From DATJZG01 sp035499295 (GTDB lineage: Bacteria; Myxococcota; Myxococcia; Myxococcales; Anaeromyxobacteraceae), in NCBI GenBank assembly GCA_035499295.1, contig DATJZG010000082.1, forward strand, positions 62,001-126,000: a stretch of 64,000 nt of DNA. The letters are read 5' to 3'. The notes under the pieces are model-generated. The model was not told the DNA's origin. It was given only the letters and a program-made list of their open reading frames with translations, and did not search any database. Below are positions 50,530 through 60,719 of the stretch, one piece after another. Position numbers and translations under genes: made by a program. Numbering within the stretch: the first letter of the stretch is position 1; each line of letters opens with the position of its first letter.

Positions 50530-51321
50530 TTGGACGGCTACGGGCGCGACCTCGCCTACGTCCACGACCGGGGCTTCTCCTCCTTCTCCGAGTCGGCCGC
50601 GCCATGGCTCCTCGGATGGCTCTCCCGGCGCGTCCCGCAAGGGGGGCTCGTCGTCGAGCTCGGGTGCGGGAGCGGCCGCCTGGCGCGCCGCCTCGCCGAG
50701 GCCGGGTACGAGGTCCTGGGAATCGACCGATCGGGGGACACGCTCTCCCTGGCGCGGCGGAACGCGCCCGGAGCCAGGTTCCGGAGGGGCTCCCTCGAGA
50801 CCGCCCCGCTGCCGCCCTGCCACGCCATCCTGGCCCTGGGCGAAGTCCTCAACTACCGGTTCGGGCGGCCGCGCCCGGCTCGTTCCCTGCTGCGGCTCTT
50901 CCTCCGGATGAGGGCGGCGCTCCGCCCCGGCGGCCTCCTCGTCTTCGACCTCGCCGGCCCCGGGCGCGTCCCCGGCGGCCGCGCCGAGGGTTCGAGGCTC
51001 GGCAGGGACTGGGCCGTCCTCTTCCGGAGCGAGGAGGACCTCGCGAGGCACACGCTCACCCGGCGCATCACCACCTTCCGCCGCGTCGGGGGGGCCTACC
51101 GCCGTTCGGAGGAGGTCCACGTCCTGTCGCTCTTCCGGGAGGGGGAGGTGCTCGAGGCGCTCGCCGCCGCCGGCTTCTCGGCGCGGGCACTCCGAGGCTA
51201 CGGGGAGCTGCGCCTCGGGCCCGGGCTCCGGGTCTTCCTGGCCCTCGGGCCCGGCGGCGACCCCTCTTCCTCGACGCCCCGCGGCAAACGTAGGATCCGT
51301 CGCCGGAGGAGGACGAGATGA
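50530..51321 (+). CDS. Class I SAM-dependent methyltransferase
   Basis: A 263-residue cytosolic methyltransferase. VVELGCGSGRLARRLAEAG is motif I for S-adenosylmethionine, GIDRSGDTL the acidic ribose-binding loop, and ILALGEVLNYRF and LRPGGLLVFDLAGPG later motifs. The substrate is unknown; small-molecule targets are typical for this shape. The start is TTG at 50530, the only start codon near the conserved LDGYGRDLAYVHDRGFS segment. It lies 20 bases after the peptidase, and its stop overlaps the next peptidase start. That places it between two peptidases on one transcript. Confidence 0.8.
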   Translation: MDGYGRDLAYVHDRGFSSFSESAAPWLLGWLSRRVPQGGLVVELGCGSGRLARRLAEAGYEVLGIDRSGDTLSLARRNAPGARFRRGSLETAPLPPCHAILALGEVLNYRFGRPRPARSLLRLFLRMRAALRPGGLLVFDLAGPGRVPGGRAEGSRLGRDWAVLFRSEEDLARHTLTRRITTFRRVGGAYRRSEEVHVLSLFREGEVLEALAAAGFSARALRGYGELRLGPGLRVFLALGPGGDPSSSTPRGKRRIRRRRRTR

Positions 51322-52655
51322 CCTGCTTCGCTTCCGCTGCCCTTCACCTGTACCTGGCGCTCGGCTCCGCCGAGGTGCGCAACCCGCGGGTGACCCGGCT
51401 CGTGGACTCGGTCCTGCCCGCCAGGTTAGAGGCCACGGTGGCGAAGCTCGTCTCGTTCGGGACCCGGCACACGCTCTCGGACGCCGCCTCCCCCACCCGC
51501 GGCATCGGCGCCGCCCGTCGCTGGCTCGCGGCCGAGTTCGAGGCCCTCTCGGCGGCGCCGGGCTCCCGCCTCAAGCCCTACCAGGACCGCTTCACCTGCC
51601 CGACGGGTCCGCGCGTACCGAAGCCGACCGAGATGTGGAACGTCGGAGCCGTCCTGCCCGGCGTGGACCCGTCGCGGGCGGACGAGGCGGTGGTGGTCGT
51701 GGGTCACTACGACAGTCGGGCCTCGGACGTGATGGACGCCACCTCGGACGCCCCCGGGGCGGTGGACGACGGCAGCGGGGTCGCCATGGTGCTCGAGCTC
51801 GCGAGGGTCCTCGCCGCGGAGAGGCCGGCCGCGGCCGTCTACCTCGTGGCGGTCGCCGGCGAGGAGCAGGGGCTCCTCGGCTCGGCCCACCTGGCCCAGC
51901 GCCTCAAGGCGGAAGGAGTGAAGGTCCTCGCCATGACGAGCGTCGACATCGCCGGGAACTCGGAAGGCCAGGACGGCGTGAAGGACGATTTCCAGGCCCG
52001 CATCTTCAGCGAGGGCGTCGCGGCCTCGGAGTCGGAGGCGCAGCGCCGACTGCGGGAGGCCCTGGGCGGCGAGAACGACGGTGCCGCCCGCGAGTGGGCG
52101 CGCTACCTGAAGCGCGTCGGCGAGCGCTACGTCGAGAACCTCGACCTGTGGGTGATGCTCAGGCGGGATCGCATCGCCCGCGGCTCGGACCACCTCAGCT
52201 TCTCGAAGGAGGGCTTCCCGGCCGTTCGCCTGACCGAGGCACACGAGCACTACGACCGCCAACACCAGGACGTGCGGGTGGTGGACGGGCGCGCCTACGG
52301 CGACGACCTGGCCCACTTCGACGCCGCCTACTCCTCCCGCCTCGCCCGGGCGCTGCTCGCCGCGGTCGCCGGCCTGGCCTTCGCTCCCGCCCCGGCGCGC
52401 GACGTGGCGCTCGGGGGGGCGGTGAGCCCGGACACGCGGCTGCGCTGGACCCTTCCCCCGGACCCGCGCGTCCAGGGACTGGTCCTCTACCGCAGGCGGG
52501 CGGACGCGGTGGAGTGGCAGCGCGCCTCCCGCTACCCGGTGGCGGACGAGGTCGTCCTCCGGAACGTGGTCCCGGACAGCTACGTCTTCGCGGTGGCGAC
52601 CGTGGACGCAGAGGGGGACGAGAGCCTCCCCGCCCACCCGGTGCGGCTGCAGTAG
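51318..52655 (+). CDS. M28 peptidase with C-terminal fibronectin-III-like domain
   Basis: A 445-residue zinc peptidase. The M28 core has VVGHYDSRASD (His), APGAVDDGSG (Asp), AGEEQGLLGS (Glu), TSVDIAGNS (Asp) and TEAHEHYDR (His). The last 75 residues (RLRWTLPPDP, VLYRR, YVFAVATVDAEGDES) form an FN3-like fold often found in secreted hydrolases. The N-terminus is only weakly hydrophobic, so the export route is unclear. ATG at 51318 overlaps the methyltransferase stop (ATGA), implying coupled translation. It converges on the gluzincin gene. Confidence 0.88.
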   Translation: MTCFASAALHLYLALGSAEVRNPRVTRLVDSVLPARLEATVAKLVSFGTRHTLSDAASPTRGIGAARRWLAAEFEALSAAPGSRLKPYQDRFTCPTGPRVPKPTEMWNVGAVLPGVDPSRADEAVVVVGHYDSRASDVMDATSDAPGAVDDGSGVAMVLELARVLAAERPAAAVYLVAVAGEEQGLLGSAHLAQRLKAEGVKVLAMTSVDIAGNSEGQDGVKDDFQARIFSEGVAASESEAQRRLREALGGENDGAAREWARYLKRVGERYVENLDLWVMLRRDRIARGSDHLSFSKEGFPAVRLTEAHEHYDRQHQDVRVVDGRAYGDDLAHFDAAYSSRLARALLAAVAGLAFAPAPARDVALGGAVSPDTRLRWTLPPDPRVQGLVLYRRRADAVEWQRASRYPVADEVVLRNVVPDSYVFAVATVDAEGDESLPAHPVRLQ

Positions 52656-52668
52656 GCGCCGACTCGGC

Positions 52669-54159
52669 CTACTGCCCGACCCGGCCGCCCTCGCCGGCGA
52701 GGCGGCAGGTGTCGGCGTAGGCCGCGAGCGTCCGGGAAAGCGCGTTCCGCTGGGCGTCGGTGTCCCGGTCCGGGATCGCTTCGATGGCGCGCTGCTGGAT
52801 CCGGATCGCCTCCGAGCACCGGCCCAAGCCGGAGAGGACGGCGGCGTAGCCCGCCAGGATGGGGGTGCTCCAGGGGGCAAGCGCGGCTGCCTTCTCCGCC
52901 ACCGGGAGCGCCTCGCCGAGCTTTCCGCTGGCGAAGAGCTCGTCCGCGAGGTTGTGGAGCGCGGCCGGGTTCCTCGGGGCGAGTTCGGCGGCCCGGCGGA
53001 AGGCCTGCTCCCGCTCGGCCGCGTGGGCGGGCCCCTGTAGGGCGCTCGCGAGGAAGATGTGCGCCCGGGGGTCGTTCGGGTGGCCCGCCACCGCCCGGCG
53101 CGCGAGCGGAAGGGGATCCACGCGGTCGAGGCCCGCCAGGTACTCGAGGGCGGTGGGGTTGGCCGGGTCCTCCTGCAGCGTCTCCTGCACCTCCGCGCGG
53201 AGTCGGCGGACGTCCTTGCCCGCCCCGAACTGCCAGATCTCGAGCCTTATCGCGTGCATCTCGGGGGTGGACAGGTCCTGCTCGAAGTAGCCCACCGCCG
53301 CGGGAGAGTGGCACTCGCGCTCCTCGGTGGGGAGCCTGCCCTGCAGGTAGACGGTGAGCGCGCCGTCGAGGGCCAGGAGCGCCTGCGGGTCGTCGGGGTC
53401 GACGTCGGGAAGGGCGGCCCGCCAGGCGGTCTCCGGCGCCACGCCCGCGGCCAACAGCCGCCCCATCGTCTCGAAGGCCGCGGGGCGTGCGTGGACGAGC
53501 CAGTGCACGAGAAGCCAGCTGCCGGCGTAGTAGTCGAGCATCTGCCGCTGACCCGGGCTGCCGTCCCACCGCAGGAGCTCGCTCACGCTCACCCGGGACG
53601 AACGGGCGGTGTCGAGCCGCTCTCGCGGCGCCCCGCCGACGGTGACCGTCCCGTCGGCCCCGTCCCTGACGGTCTCCATGTAGACGGCGAGCCCCTCGGC
53701 GAACCAACGCGGCCGGCGCTTGTACTTCGCCGCCAGGAGGTCGTGGGTGATCTCGTGTGCCAGCATGGCGTGCTGGAGCGGGCCGAATTCGCCGGGGATC
53801 ACGATCCGGGGCGACCCACCGTCGTAGCGGATGTAGTAGCCGAAGGTGTTGCCGGGAGAGAACGGCTGGTACTCCTCCGCCGTCCGGAAGGCGATCACGT
53901 CGACCCGCCCGGAGGCGGGGGTCGTCCCCCCGGGGAGGCCCGCCACCAGGGCGGCGCGCAGCCTCTCGACGCGACCGAGGAGCCTGCCGGCCTCGGCGCT
54001 CGGCAGGTCGGTGTGGAGGATGAAGTGCTCGCTCGAGATCTCGTGCCAGGGGGGTCCCCCCGCACGCGGGCAGGTGAACGTTCGCGGGGTAGTGATGCAG
54101 CCCGCGAGGGCGATGGGCCCCAGCCAGGCATAGGCGGCGAGGAGGGCGTGCCGCCGCAT
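52669..54159 (-). CDS. Lipoprotein with gluzincin peptidase domain and TPR repeats
   Basis: A 496-residue lipoprotein (lipobox LAGC, C21). Residues about 35-260 are a peptidase_MA-like zinc domain with HEITH at 135-139 and the third ligand E155 in WFAEGLAVY. Residues about 340-490 hold four or five tetratricopeptide-like helices (TALEYLAGLDRV, AHIFLASAL, AALHNLADELFASGKLGEAL, ILAGYAAVLSGLGRC). It probably cleaves or binds envelope proteins. ATG at 54159 is chosen for the signal peptide. TAGCAT (minus, 54167-54172) seven bases before it may be the -10 box. It is 94 bases downstream of a small membrane gene, with a hairpin between them. Confidence 0.82.
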   Translation of the reverse strand: MRRHALLAAYAWLGPIALAGCITTPRTFTCPRAGGPPWHEISSEHFILHTDLPSAEAGRLLGRVERLRAALVAGLPGGTTPASGRVDVIAFRTAEEYQPFSPGNTFGYYIRYDGGSPRIVIPGEFGPLQHAMLAHEITHDLLAAKYKRRPRWFAEGLAVYMETVRDGADGTVTVGGAPRERLDTARSSRVSVSELLRWDGSPGQRQMLDYYAGSWLLVHWLVHARPAAFETMGRLLAAGVAPETAWRAALPDVDPDDPQALLALDGALTVYLQGRLPTEERECHSPAAVGYFEQDLSTPEMHAIRLEIWQFGAGKDVRRLRAEVQETLQEDPANPTALEYLAGLDRVDPLPLARRAVAGHPNDPRAHIFLASALQGPAHAAEREQAFRRAAELAPRNPAALHNLADELFASGKLGEALPVAEKAAALAPWSTPILAGYAAVLSGLGRCSEAIRIQQRAIEAIPDRDTDAQRNALSRTLAAYADTCRLAGEGGRVGQ

Positions 54160-54201
54160 GTCATCTATGCTAGCCGCCACCGCCCCCCGGCGCACAGCAA
54201 C

Positions 54202-54235
54202 CGGCCCCGACCCGGCATTGACCGGATCGGGGCCG
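54202..54235. terminator. Hairpin terminator, 14-bp arms
   Basis: CGGCCCCGACCCGG, loop CATTGA, CCGGATCGGGGCCG; 13 of 14 pairs match. It lies 18 bases after the stop of the minus-strand small membrane protein gene and before the peptidase gene. There is no U-tract. Confidence 0.6.
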
Positions 54236-54253
54236 ACGGTCTCCGAGACCGGC

Positions 54254-54556
54254 TTACGCCCCGGTCTTCGCGTCGGCCTGCTTCTTCGCCGGGGCGCCCA
54301 CGAGGGCGCTCACCGCCGCGCCCGCCACGGCGCCGCCGACCGCGAAGAGCGCGCCCACCCCGGTCACGCCGAGCACCATCCCGAAGATGATGAGGGCGCG
54401 GACGAGGAAGGTCGCCCGGATCGGCGTTCCGAAGATCCCGCCGGCGAGCAGCACTCCGGCGTAGCCGCCGTACATGAGCGCGGGCAGAAGCCCGATGGCG
54501 AGGAAGAGGGCGAGGCCGATAGCGGCGCCGATGATGGTCGGGGTCTTGCGGTTCAT
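54254..54556 (-). CDS. Small multi-pass membrane protein, 100 residues
   Basis: Function unknown. Three hydrophobic segments (about 8-28, 45-62 and 66-88) rich in Gly/Ala, the last with glycine-zipper spacing (GVTGVGALFAVGGAVAGAAVSALVG), end in a short lysine-containing tail. ATG at 54556 has a near-perfect AAGGAGGAG ribosome site; a longer frame to 54652 is not needed. A terminator-like hairpin follows, so it is probably monocistronic and well expressed. The 182 bases upstream (54557-54738) hold the miaE hairpin and no gene. Confidence 0.75.
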   Translation of the reverse strand: MNRKTPTIIGAAIGLALFLAIGLLPALMYGGYAGVLLAGGIFGTPIRATFLVRALIIFGMVLGVTGVGALFAVGGAVAGAAVSALVGAPAKKQADAKTGA

Positions 54557-54683
54557 GGTGCTCCTCCTTGTGGTTTCGAATTGGCGGGTGGCGTCTCGTT
54601 CGCGCGTCACCCTCGCCCCTGACCTACTGCAGGCGGCTTGCCACCCGGCCACTCTCGTTCTTTCAGGGGGTTAGGAGGCAAAC

Positions 54684-54724
54684 CTGTCGGGATTCCCCGA
54701 CCGGATGCCCGGGCGTCCCGACAG
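54684..54724 (-). terminator. Inverted repeat downstream of miaE
   Basis: CTGTCGGGA and TCCCGACAG form a perfect 9-bp stem around 23 bases. The loop can itself pair in part with the left arm (GTCGGG-ATTC-CCCGAC), so two structures compete. It lies 15 bases after the miaE stop. Confidence 0.4.
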
Positions 54725-54738
54725 CGGGGGGCGCCTCC

Positions 54739-55305
54739 TCAGTGGATCCGGGGTCCGAGCGGGAGGGAGGCGACGAGGGCCGCCTCCTCTCGCGCCAGCT
54801 CCTCGAGGCGGAGGTCGGCCTCCGCCCCGCCGCCCTCCCGCGCCAGCTCGGTGAAGAGCCGCTCGTGGCCGGCCTCGGCCGTCGCGAGGCGGCCGTAGAG
54901 GTCCCTGAGCCTCGGGTCGTGGAGCGCCCTTGCGAGGAGCGCCAGCCGCTCGCAGCTGCGCGCCTCGATGAGTGCGCACACGAGCAGCCGGTCCATCAAG
55001 CGGGAGGCGCCACCGCGCACCCGTCGAAGAAGGGCCTGCGCGTAGGCGTCGCCGCCGTCGGGCGGAAGGGTGCGCCCGCGCCTTGCCAGCTCGTTCAGGA
55101 CTGCGAGGAAGTGGTGGGTCTCCTCCTGGGCGAGCTTCGCCATCTTGCGCACGAGGTCGGGGCGGCCGGGGTAGTCCGCAATGAGCTTCACCGCCGTGGC
55201 CGCGGCCTTCTTCTCGCAGTGGGCATGGTCGCCGAGCGTCCGGTCGAGGTCCGCGAGCGCCACCCCCACCCAGCGCGGGTCGGTCTTCGAGCGAAGGATG
55301 CCCAC
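54739..55305 (-). CDS. miaE: tRNA-(ms2io6A)-hydroxylase
   Basis: MiaE is a ferritin-like diiron enzyme that hydroxylates the isopentenyl group of ms2i6A37 in tRNA. The 188-residue product has the paired metal motifs: DHAHCEKKAA (Glu), QEETHHF (ExxH), EARSCER (Glu) and EAGHERLF (ExxH). GTG at 55305 begins ten bases after the gluQ stop, making a two-gene unit for tRNA modification. The modification it completes needs miaA and miaB, which are not in the window. Confidence 0.93.
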   Translation of the reverse strand: MGILRSKTDPRWVGVALADLDRTLGDHAHCEKKAAATAVKLIADYPGRPDLVRKMAKLAQEETHHFLAVLNELARRGRTLPPDGGDAYAQALLRRVRGGASRLMDRLLVCALIEARSCERLALLARALHDPRLRDLYGRLATAEAGHERLFTELAREGGGAEADLRLEELAREEAALVASLPLGPRIH

Positions 55306-55315
55306 CGGGGCGAGT

Positions 55316-56314
55316 CTACCCTCCCGCGCTGCCCCCGGGGGCGCCCGCGAGCACCTCGGCGGCCGCCGGGTCGAGCCGCGCCGCCGCGCGCGAAAGCTCC
55401 TCCATCCGAAAGCCCGCGACCAGCTCGCTCGGGTGGAGCCTCGTCCCCGGCGGGGCGAGCCCCGAGAGCGAGGCCAGGAGACCGGCCACGGCCCGGGGAT
55501 CGGCCCCTCGCCTGCGCAGCTCGCCGAGGGAGAGCGCGCCGTGCCGCTTGGCGAGGCGCTCCCCGTCCGGGCCGACCACGAGCGGGACGTGGGCGAAGCG
55601 GGGCGCCGCGAGCCCGAGCGCGCGGTAGACGAGGACCTGTCGGGCCGTGGACGGGAGCAGATCGTCCCCGCGCACGACCTCGGTGATCCCCATGGCGGCG
55701 TCGTCGACCGCCACCGCCAGCTGGTAGGCGGGGATCCCGTCGGCCCGGGCGACGACGAAGTCTCCCACGGCGTCGGCGACGTCGTACGCGCACGGACCGT
55801 GGACGCCGTCCACGAAGCTCACCCTCCCCTCGTCCACCTGGAGGCGCCAGGCCGGAGGCCGGCGGCGAGCCCGCTCCTCCCGGTCGGCCGCGCCGAGCGA
55901 GCGGCACGTCCCGGGGTAGCGGGGCCCCTCGTCCGAGGCGTGGGGAGCCCGCGAGGCGAGGGCGATCTCGGCGCGGGAACAGAAACAGGGGTAGGCCCGA
56001 CCCGACTCCCGGAGGGCGCGGAGCGCGACGGCGTAGGCCCCCTGTCGCTCGGACTGTCGGTACGGCCCGACCGCCCCGCCCACGTCGGGCCCCTCGTCCC
56101 AGTCGAGCCCCAGCCAGTGGAGCTCCTCCAGTATGGCGGCCTCGAGGCCGGGCCGGACCCGGGGGCCGTCCAGGTCCTCGATTCGCACCAGGTAGGCGCC
56201 GCCCGCCGCCCGCGCCGCAAGCCAGGAGAGGAGGGCGGTGCGGGCATTCCCCAGATGGAGGGGGCCCGTCGGGCTGGGCGCGTACCGCCCTCTGTAGGTT
56301 CCACCCTGCGACAA
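55316..56314 (-). CDS. gluQ: Glutamyl-Q tRNA(Asp) synthetase
   Basis: GluQ is a truncated glutamyl-tRNA synthetase that attaches glutamate to queuosine in tRNA(Asp). RGRYAPSPTGPLHLGN is the HIGH region and ERLAKRHGA stands at the KMSKS position. Zinc ligands are CFCSR and YPGTCR. It lacks the anticodon-binding half of GltX, as expected (about 330 residues). This fits with queF elsewhere in the window. TTG at 56314 has AGGGG five bases upstream; an in-frame ATG at 56365 overlaps the malQ start head to head and would add a non-conserved leader. Confidence 0.9.
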   Translation of the reverse strand: MSQGGTYRGRYAPSPTGPLHLGNARTALLSWLAARAAGGAYLVRIEDLDGPRVRPGLEAAILEELHWLGLDWDEGPDVGGAVGPYRQSERQGAYAVALRALRESGRAYPCFCSRAEIALASRAPHASDEGPRYPGTCRSLGAADREERARRRPPAWRLQVDEGRVSFVDGVHGPCAYDVADAVGDFVVARADGIPAYQLAVAVDDAAMGITEVVRGDDLLPSTARQVLVYRALGLAAPRFAHVPLVVGPDGERLAKRHGALSLGELRRRGADPRAVAGLLASLSGLAPPGTRLHPSELVAGFRMEELSRAAARLDPAAAEVLAGAPGGSAGG

Positions 56315-56363
56315 AATCGCCCCTGGCCATCGCCGCGGGAAAGAGGCTACAACGTCCGGTCTC

Positions 56364-57911
56364 ATGCGTCAGGCTGGCGTCCTCATCCCCCTCTTCTCCA
56401 TCCGCAGCGCCGCCGGCTGGGGCCTGGGCGAGATCCCCGATCTCGTTCCCTTCGCGCGCTGGGCGACCCAGGCGGGATTCTCGCTCCTCCAGGTGCTGCC
56501 GGTCACCGAGGCGGGGCGGGGCGAGAGCAGCCCCTACTCGGCGCTCTCGGCCTTCGCCATCGACCCGGTCTACCTGGCGCTCGACGCGGTCGAGGACTTC
56601 GAGGCCGCCGGTGGCATCGACGCCCTCTCGGCCGCGGACCGGGAGACCCTGGCCACGGTGCGAGCGTCTCCGCGCGTCCGCTGGCGCGACGTGCGCGGGC
56701 TGAAGCACCGCGCCAGCGAGGCCGCCTTCCGCTCCTTCCTCGAGCGAGAGTGGCGGCGGCGCAGCCTGCGGGCGAGGGAACTCGAGGACTACTGCCGCGA
56801 GCACGCGGCCTGGATCGACGACTACGCCCTCTTCGTCGCCCTGCACGACGACCTCTACGGCGGACGGGCGTGGGGGGAGTGGGAGGTGGGGCTGCGGGCC
56901 CGGGAGGCCGAAGCGCTCTCGGCGGCACGCGCCTCCCTCTCCGAGCGCATCCTCTACCGGTGTTGGCTGCAGTGGCAGCTCGATCGGCAGTGGCACGAGG
57001 CCCGGCGCGCGGTGAACGAGGCCGGCGCCGAGCTCATGGGCGACCAGCCCTTCATGGTGGCCACCGACTCGGCAGATGTCTGGGCGCGCCCCTTCGACTT
57101 CCGCCTCGACGCCCGCGCCGGAGTCCCCCCGGACGCCTTCAGCGCCGAGGGGCAGGACTGGGGCCTGCCGGTCTACCGCTGGGAGGAGATGGCCAAGAAC
57201 GGCCTCGCCTGGATCAACGAGCGCGCCCGCCGCTACGCGCAGCTCTACGGGGCGTATCGTGTGGACCACGTGGTCGGTCTGTACCGCAGCTACTTCCGTC
57301 CCAACGACGGCGGGCCGCCGGGCTTCGTCCCCCCCACCGAGCCGGAGCAGATCAAGAACGGCGAGCGGGTGCTTTCGGCGTTCGCGCAGGGCGCGCGGGT
57401 GATCGCTGAGGACCTAGGCGTGGTTCCCGAGTTCGTCCGGGCATCGCTCGCCCGCATCGGCGTCCCCGGCTACCGAGTCCTGCGCTGGGAGAAGGACGGG
57501 GCGGTCTATCGCGACCCGGCGAGCTGGCCGGCGGTGTCGCTCGCCACCACCGGCACCCACGACACCGAGTCCCTGGCGGACTGGTACGACTCGCTCTCGG
57601 GCGCGGAGCGCAAGGCGCTGCTCTCCTTGCCGGGCCTGGCCGAGCTCGCAGCACAGGCCCCGGAGCGCTTCGACGCGGGCGTGCGCGACGCCCTGCTCGC
57701 CCTCGTGTACCAGTCGAAGTCGGACCTGCTGCTCGTTCCCTACCAGGACGCCATGGGGTGGCGCGAGCGCGTGAACGTCCCCGGGACGGTGACCGACCTA
57801 AACTGGACCTACCGCATGCCCGTCGACGTGGCCGCCCAGCTCGCGGACGTCGCCACCACCTCCCGGCTGCGCGGCCTGGCGGAGCGGAGCGGCAGGATCG
57901 CCCCCCGGTGA
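56364..57911 (+). CDS. malQ: 4-alpha-glucanotransferase (amylomaltase, GH77)
   Basis: MalQ transfers maltooligosyl units in glycogen and maltodextrin metabolism. The 515-residue product has the catalytic nucleophile D301 (YRVDHVVG), acid/base E349 (IAEDLGVV) and stabiliser D400 (GTHDTESL). The N-terminal GxxIPLFSIRSAAGWGLGEI and ESSPYSALSAFA are typical of the short plant/bacterial type. TACAAC at 56348-56353 is a possible -10. Its stop overlaps sixA (GTGA). Confidence 0.95.
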   Translation: MRQAGVLIPLFSIRSAAGWGLGEIPDLVPFARWATQAGFSLLQVLPVTEAGRGESSPYSALSAFAIDPVYLALDAVEDFEAAGGIDALSAADRETLATVRASPRVRWRDVRGLKHRASEAAFRSFLEREWRRRSLRARELEDYCREHAAWIDDYALFVALHDDLYGGRAWGEWEVGLRAREAEALSAARASLSERILYRCWLQWQLDRQWHEARRAVNEAGAELMGDQPFMVATDSADVWARPFDFRLDARAGVPPDAFSAEGQDWGLPVYRWEEMAKNGLAWINERARRYAQLYGAYRVDHVVGLYRSYFRPNDGGPPGFVPPTEPEQIKNGERVLSAFAQGARVIAEDLGVVPEFVRASLARIGVPGYRVLRWEKDGAVYRDPASWPAVSLATTGTHDTESLADWYDSLSGAERKALLSLPGLAELAAQAPERFDAGVRDALLALVYQSKSDLLLVPYQDAMGWRERVNVPGTVTDLNWTYRMPVDVAAQLADVATTSRLRGLAERSGRIAPR

Positions 57912-58348
57912 GCGCGCTCTTCTACCTCGTGCGCCACGCGGAGGCGCAGCGGCCCGAGGGCGTCCCAGACCGGGACCGCAGCCTCACCGCACACGGGCGC
58001 GCGTCCTTCGCGGCGCTGGCCCGCTCCCTCTCTTCCCGGGCGCCCATCGGCCGCATCCTCACGAGCCCGTTCGCCCGCGCCCGGGAGACCGCAGGCCTCC
58101 TCGCCGCCGCGAGCGGGGCCCCGGTGGAGGAGGAGGAGCTCCTCGCCTCCGGCCGGTCGGGCGGGGCGGCGCTCCTCGGGCTCGCACGCAGGGCCGGGGA
58201 CGGGACGGCCCTGGTGGGACACAGCCCGGAGATCGCCGAGGCCATCGCCATCGCCGGTGGGTCGCAGCGCCCGGTCCCCCCCGGCACCGTGGCCGCGGTC
58301 GAGGAGGAGCCGGGCGGATGTCGGCTCCTGTGGGTGGAGAGCCCCTAG
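57908..58348 (+). CDS. sixA: SixA-like phosphohistidine phosphatase
   Basis: A 146-residue histidine phosphatase of the SixA type. LVRHAEAQ (nucleophile H10) and LVGHSPEIAE (second His) form the active site, and RILTSPFARARETA is the intermediate arginine block. In E. coli SixA acts on phosphohistidine of the phosphotransferase system. Coupling to malQ by a GTGA overlap suggests a sugar-related regulatory role here, which is inference. Confidence 0.9.
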   Translation: MSALFYLVRHAEAQRPEGVPDRDRSLTAHGRASFAALARSLSSRAPIGRILTSPFARARETAGLLAAASGAPVEEEELLASGRSGGAALLGLARRAGDGTALVGHSPEIAEAIAIAGGSQRPVPPGTVAAVEEEPGGCRLLWVESP

Positions 58349-58389
58349 GGCGCCCCCCCGGGCGGCAAGAGGAAGGGGCCCGCCCTCCT

Positions 58390-58398
58390 TGCTATTGT
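58390..58398 (+). promoter_or_regulatory. Extended -10 box of the AAA+ gene (TGCTATTGT)
   Basis: TG-C-TATTGT ends six bases before the ATG at 58405. Counting 12 bases from the start of the hexamer puts transcription exactly on the A of the ATG, which predicts a leaderless mRNA. No Shine-Dalgarno is present. Confidence 0.45.
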
Positions 58399-58404
58399 CG
58401 TCGC

Positions 58405-59997
<1,593 letters not shown>

Positions 59998-59999
59998 CG

Positions 60000-60719
60000 A
60001 TGAGCTCGGAAACCCGCGATCGCTTCCTCAAGCTCGAGCGGCCCCGCGAGGCGCCCGCGGGCAGGGTCGACCCGCTCGCCCACGACCGGCGCTTCGAGCG
60101 CGTCGGGGACGACGGGGGGGGCCACCCCGCGGCGAATCCCCCGCCGCCGCCCGCCCTCGAACGCTTCCGCGAGCCGCGCGAGCGCGCGCTCGAGACCGAG
60201 GAGCTGCCGAAGGACGCGCAGCCCTTCACTCGCTGCGCCAAGTGCGGGGCCGACGGCTCGCTCTACGCCAGCGCTTGCCCGCACTGCGGCGCCCCGCTCG
60301 ACACCCCGGAGCAGCGCGCCTTCAACGAGGAGGTCTGGGCGTCGCACCGGGCGGAGGAGGCCGCCGAGGAGGAGAGCCTGCGGGTGCGGCGGGAGGCGGG
60401 AGAGCGGCAGGCTGCCGAGCTGGCCGCGGCCCGCCGCCGGGCCGCAGAGGAGCTCTCGCGGGCCGAGCGCGCCCGGGTCGAGGAGGAGCTCGAGGGCGGG
60501 GGCTTCCGCCTGCCCCGCTTGCCGGAGGGGGCGCCGGCCTTCCGGTTCCTCTCCCGGCTACCGGAAGGGGCGCGGCTCCCCATCGCTGGCCTCGCGCTCC
60601 TCCTGCCGCTGTTGCTCCTCCTCCTGGGGCGCGGGCCGTCGCGCTTCCTCGGCTTCGCCCTCCTCGCGGCCGGGGTGTGGGCCCTCGTGCCGGGCCGACC
60701 CCGCCCCCCGCCTCCCTGA
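60000..60719 (+). CDS. Zinc-ribbon protein with coiled coil and C-terminal membrane segments
   Basis: A 239-residue protein of unknown function. Low-complexity Pro/Arg sequence (1-75) is followed by a zinc ribbon (CAKCG and CPHCG, about 80-98), then a charged coiled coil (about 110-165, rich in Glu/Arg/Ala). Two hydrophobic segments near the C-terminus (GLALLLPLLLLLLG and FLGFALLAAGVWAL) anchor it. ATG at 60000 is two bases after the AAA+ gene stop, so the two are likely co-translated. A membrane anchor or substrate adaptor for the ATPase is a reasonable guess only. Confidence 0.7.
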   Translation: MSSETRDRFLKLERPREAPAGRVDPLAHDRRFERVGDDGGGHPAANPPPPPALERFREPRERALETEELPKDAQPFTRCAKCGADGSLYASACPHCGAPLDTPEQRAFNEEVWASHRAEEAAEEESLRVRREAGERQAAELAAARRRAAEELSRAERARVEEELEGGGFRLPRLPEGAPAFRFLSRLPEGARLPIAGLALLLPLLLLLLGRGPSRFLGFALLAAGVWALVPGRPRPPPP

